In this document: one piece after another, positions 29,296 to 30,914 of the stretch | How positions within the stretch are numbered: position 1 is the stretch's first letter | Layout: every line of letters starts with the position of its first letter | Origin: Granulosicoccus sp965367215 | GTDB lineage: Bacteria > Pseudomonadota > Gammaproteobacteria > Granulosicoccales > Granulosicoccaceae | Assembly: GCA_965367215.1 (NCBI GenBank) | Contig: CBDUIJ010000025.1 | Span: 1 to 30,914 of the forward strand | Direction: 5' to 3' | Length of the DNA: 30,914 nucleotides | The notes under the pieces: model-generated | Database searches by the model: none | Told to the model about the DNA's origin: nothing | What the model saw: the letters and a program-made list of their open reading frames with translations, nothing else | Translations under genes and position numbers: made by a program

Positions 29296-29356
29296 CCGAT
29301 ACTATCAGATTCAACTCGGTGGCAGTCGGCCAGCGGTGAACATTCCTGTCAGGCAA

Positions 29357-29381
29357 TAATCGGGAGCCTGTCTCCCGATTA
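29357..29381 (-). terminator. Terminator of the threonine dehydratase gene
   Basis: A perfect 10-bp stem TAATCGGGAG/CTCCCGATTA with a five-base loop, 53 bp past the dehydratase stop on the minus strand. It insulates that gene from the Fur-controlled operon. A further complementary copy of one arm lies at 29407-29417. Confidence 0.6.
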
Positions 29382-29433
29382 CAAGCCAGGAATCACACTC
29401 TCAGCGCCCGATTATTGAAAGCGCCGTACGCAA

Positions 29434-30438
29434 TCAGACTCCGTTGAATGTCGCTGCCGCCGCTCCAATCAGCGCCGGGTCCACATTACCGCCAGTGACC
29501 ACACAGATGACAGCTTCGCCATCGACGCTGGCAGGATCGAGCGCGGCGGCCAATGCCACGGCACCTCCGGGTTCGACTACCAGTTTCAGGCGCATCAGGG
29601 CCTGCCCCATGGCGGCCAGAACCGTTGCATCGTCCACACACAAGCCGGGGCCTGCCAGCTGCTGCAGGACCGGAAAGGTCAGCTCGCCCGGCATTGGCGT
29701 GACGATGGCATCACAGAATGAATCAGGGTTTCCCTCATTGGCCAGTCGTTTACCGGCGATCAGAGAACGGCAGGTATCGTCAGCCAGCGTCGGTTCCACC
29801 GGTCTGACCCGTAGTCCCGGCGCGACCGATTGCAGCGCAATCGCCACGCCCGATGCCAGCCCGCCGCCACCACAACAGACCAGGACATCTGCCTGGGTCA
29901 CGCCCATGGCAGCCGCCTGCTCGGCAATCTCGAGACCGACTGTCCCCTGTCCAGCCATCACCATCGGCTCATCATAGGGACGTATCAGGGTCAGACCACG
30001 CTCGCTGGCCAGCGCCTCACCGATCGCCTCACGCGATTCACCGCCTGCGCGGTCGTAAGTGACGACCGATGCACCCAGTGCCCGGGTGTTGGCCAGCTTC
30101 AGGGCCGGTGAGTCAGCGGGCATGATGATGACGGCAGGCACCCCGTAGAGCGCCGCAGCATGGGCAATACCCTGCGCATGATTACCCGACGAATAGGCGA
30201 TCACGCCTTTCTTGCGTACCTCCTCATCCAGCGCACTGATCGCGTTCCACGCCCCGCGGAACTTGAATGAGCCGGTACGCTGCAACACCTCGGCCTTGAT
30301 CAGAACCCGCCGGCCAGCCATTTCGTTCAGATAAGGGCTTTCAAGCAGTGGGGTTCGCACGGCTACCGATGACAGATAGTCGGCGGCCCGCCGGATATCG
30401 GTGATGCTGATGGGAAAGCGGCTGGAATCGACAGACAT
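29434..30438 (-). CDS. PLP-dependent threonine/serine dehydratase
   Basis: A 334-residue fold-type II PLP enzyme that deaminates L-threonine or L-serine to 2-oxobutyrate or pyruvate. PLP-binding Lys is K59 in TGSFKFRGAWNA; SSGNHAQG (83-90) binds the substrate carboxylate; CGGGGLASG (189-197) holds the PLP phosphate. There is no C-terminal ACT-like regulatory domain, so it is of the catabolic, short type and not IlvA. Threo-3-hydroxyaspartate ammonia-lyase and serine racemase have the same layout and cannot be excluded. It stands alone, divergent from a CHASE-domain sensor. Confidence 0.9.
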   Translation of the reverse strand: MSVDSSRFPISITDIRRAADYLSSVAVRTPLLESPYLNEMAGRRVLIKAEVLQRTGSFKFRGAWNAISALDEEVRKKGVIAYSSGNHAQGIAHAAALYGVPAVIIMPADSPALKLANTRALGASVVTYDRAGGESREAIGEALASERGLTLIRPYDEPMVMAGQGTVGLEIAEQAAAMGVTQADVLVCCGGGGLASGVAIALQSVAPGLRVRPVEPTLADDTCRSLIAGKRLANEGNPDSFCDAIVTPMPGELTFPVLQQLAGPGLCVDDATVLAAMGQALMRLKLVVEPGGAVALAAALDPASVDGEAVICVVTGGNVDPALIGAAAATFNGV

Positions 30439-30607
30439 GATGCTTGACCTTGAGAGCCTTGTTCATAGGAAGCTGCATGATAGTACGATCGACCAGGCAA
30501 TTATCCGACTGACGGCACCAGACAGCTCAGCTCGCGAAAGATGAATGACTGTAAAAAAATAACGCCTGTGCCATTAGTCATTGGCCAGGCCTGTCGATAT
30601 AGTTCTC

Positions 30608-30914
30608 ATGAGAATTCCGTCCAATGAGCCACGGCAGGCCAATAAACGACGCACGATAGACCTCGAGCTGCTCAAGGCGCAGCAGGACAGGCTGCGCCAT
30701 CACGCGCGCCTGCACTGGACTCACTGGTTCATCCTGTGCGTGTCCCTGGTCATCACCGTGTTCGCCTGGCAGACGTCCGAATCTGCGCTGATGACACGTG
30801 ACCAGGCGCGCTTCGAGCATGAGGCAGAGCGCGCCATCACTCAGATTCGGGAACGCCTAGGGCATTATGAGGATGCCCTGCTATCGGGCGTGGCAGCCAT
30901 GCAAGCGCATGGCG
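30608..30914 (+). CDS. CHASE-domain membrane sensor, N-terminal part (runs off the window)
   Basis: The first 102 residues of a longer protein open to the window end. A basic cytoplasmic N-terminus is followed by one membrane helix (about residues 40-55, WFILCVSLVITVFAWQ) and the start of a periplasmic CHASE domain. The stretch FEHEAERAITQIRERLGHYEDALLSGVAAM matches the CHASE opening pattern. Such sensors usually continue into a histidine kinase, GGDEF or EAL output, which lies outside. The ATG at 30608 is used. It sits within the 12-base palindrome TTCTCATGAGAA and lacks a clear ribosome-binding site; a TTG at 30581 is the only upstream alternative. Confidence 0.75.
   Translation, partial: MRIPSNEPRQANKRRTIDLELLKAQQDRLRHHARLHWTHWFILCVSLVITVFAWQTSESALMTRDQARFEHEAERAITQIRERLGHYEDALLSGVAAMQAHG

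Overview
The window looks like chromosomal DNA of a free-living, probably aquatic heterotrophic gammaproteobacterium. The evidence is a P-II protein very close to enterobacterial GlnB, a Fur box of the gammaproteobacterial form, a MoxR/DUF58/TgpA operon of the Pseudomonas kind, a DUF6164 protein and a secreted GH16 glucanase. The sequence is moderately GC-rich throughout. I see no integrase, transposase, phage gene, plasmid gene, CRISPR array, rRNA or tRNA. The species is not determined; this placement is inference.

Layout, left to right. 1-8.2 kb: an SLC13-type permease with two TrkA-C domains (minus), then on the plus strand a DoeB/AstE-like M14 deacylase with altered signature residues, a family 2 glycosyltransferase, a small DUF6164 membrane protein, a 420-bp gene-free stretch rich in hairpins, a secreted two-FN3 GH16 glucanase and a lipoprotein carrying an HExxH...E zinc-protease signature. 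8.2-12.1 kb: a small HNH nuclease, a tandem array of five ~35-bp repeats, an ABC exporter (all minus) and a divergent LysR regulator. 12.3-17 kb (minus): P-II; an EAL c-di-GMP phosphodiesterase with a degenerate zinc-binding (CZB-like) tail; and a very long DUF349 protein just upstream of the EAL gene.

17.3-23.9 kb (plus): the MoxR ATPase / DUF58 / TgpA transglutaminase operon, then a YHYH-domain lipoprotein followed by a HupE/UreJ-type membrane protein with an EF-hand. 24-29.3 kb (minus): a tightly packed, Fur-box-headed operon of imelysin (IrpA-like), DUF1111 di-heme protein, second imelysin and DUF1513 beta-propeller-like protein, a periplasmic iron-linked set. 29.4-30.9 kb: a PLP-dependent threonine/serine dehydratase (minus) and the start of a CHASE-domain membrane sensor (plus) cut by the window edge.

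The most unusual items are the 35-bp repeat array with matching motif copies elsewhere, the EAL+CZB-like fusion whose zinc ligands are partly lost, the M14-family protein lacking hallmark ligand and arginine positions, the unassigned HExxH lipoprotein, the YHYH/HupE-EF-hand pair and the hexanucleotide repeat in the signal region of the DUF1513 gene. No complete new defence or mobile system was found.
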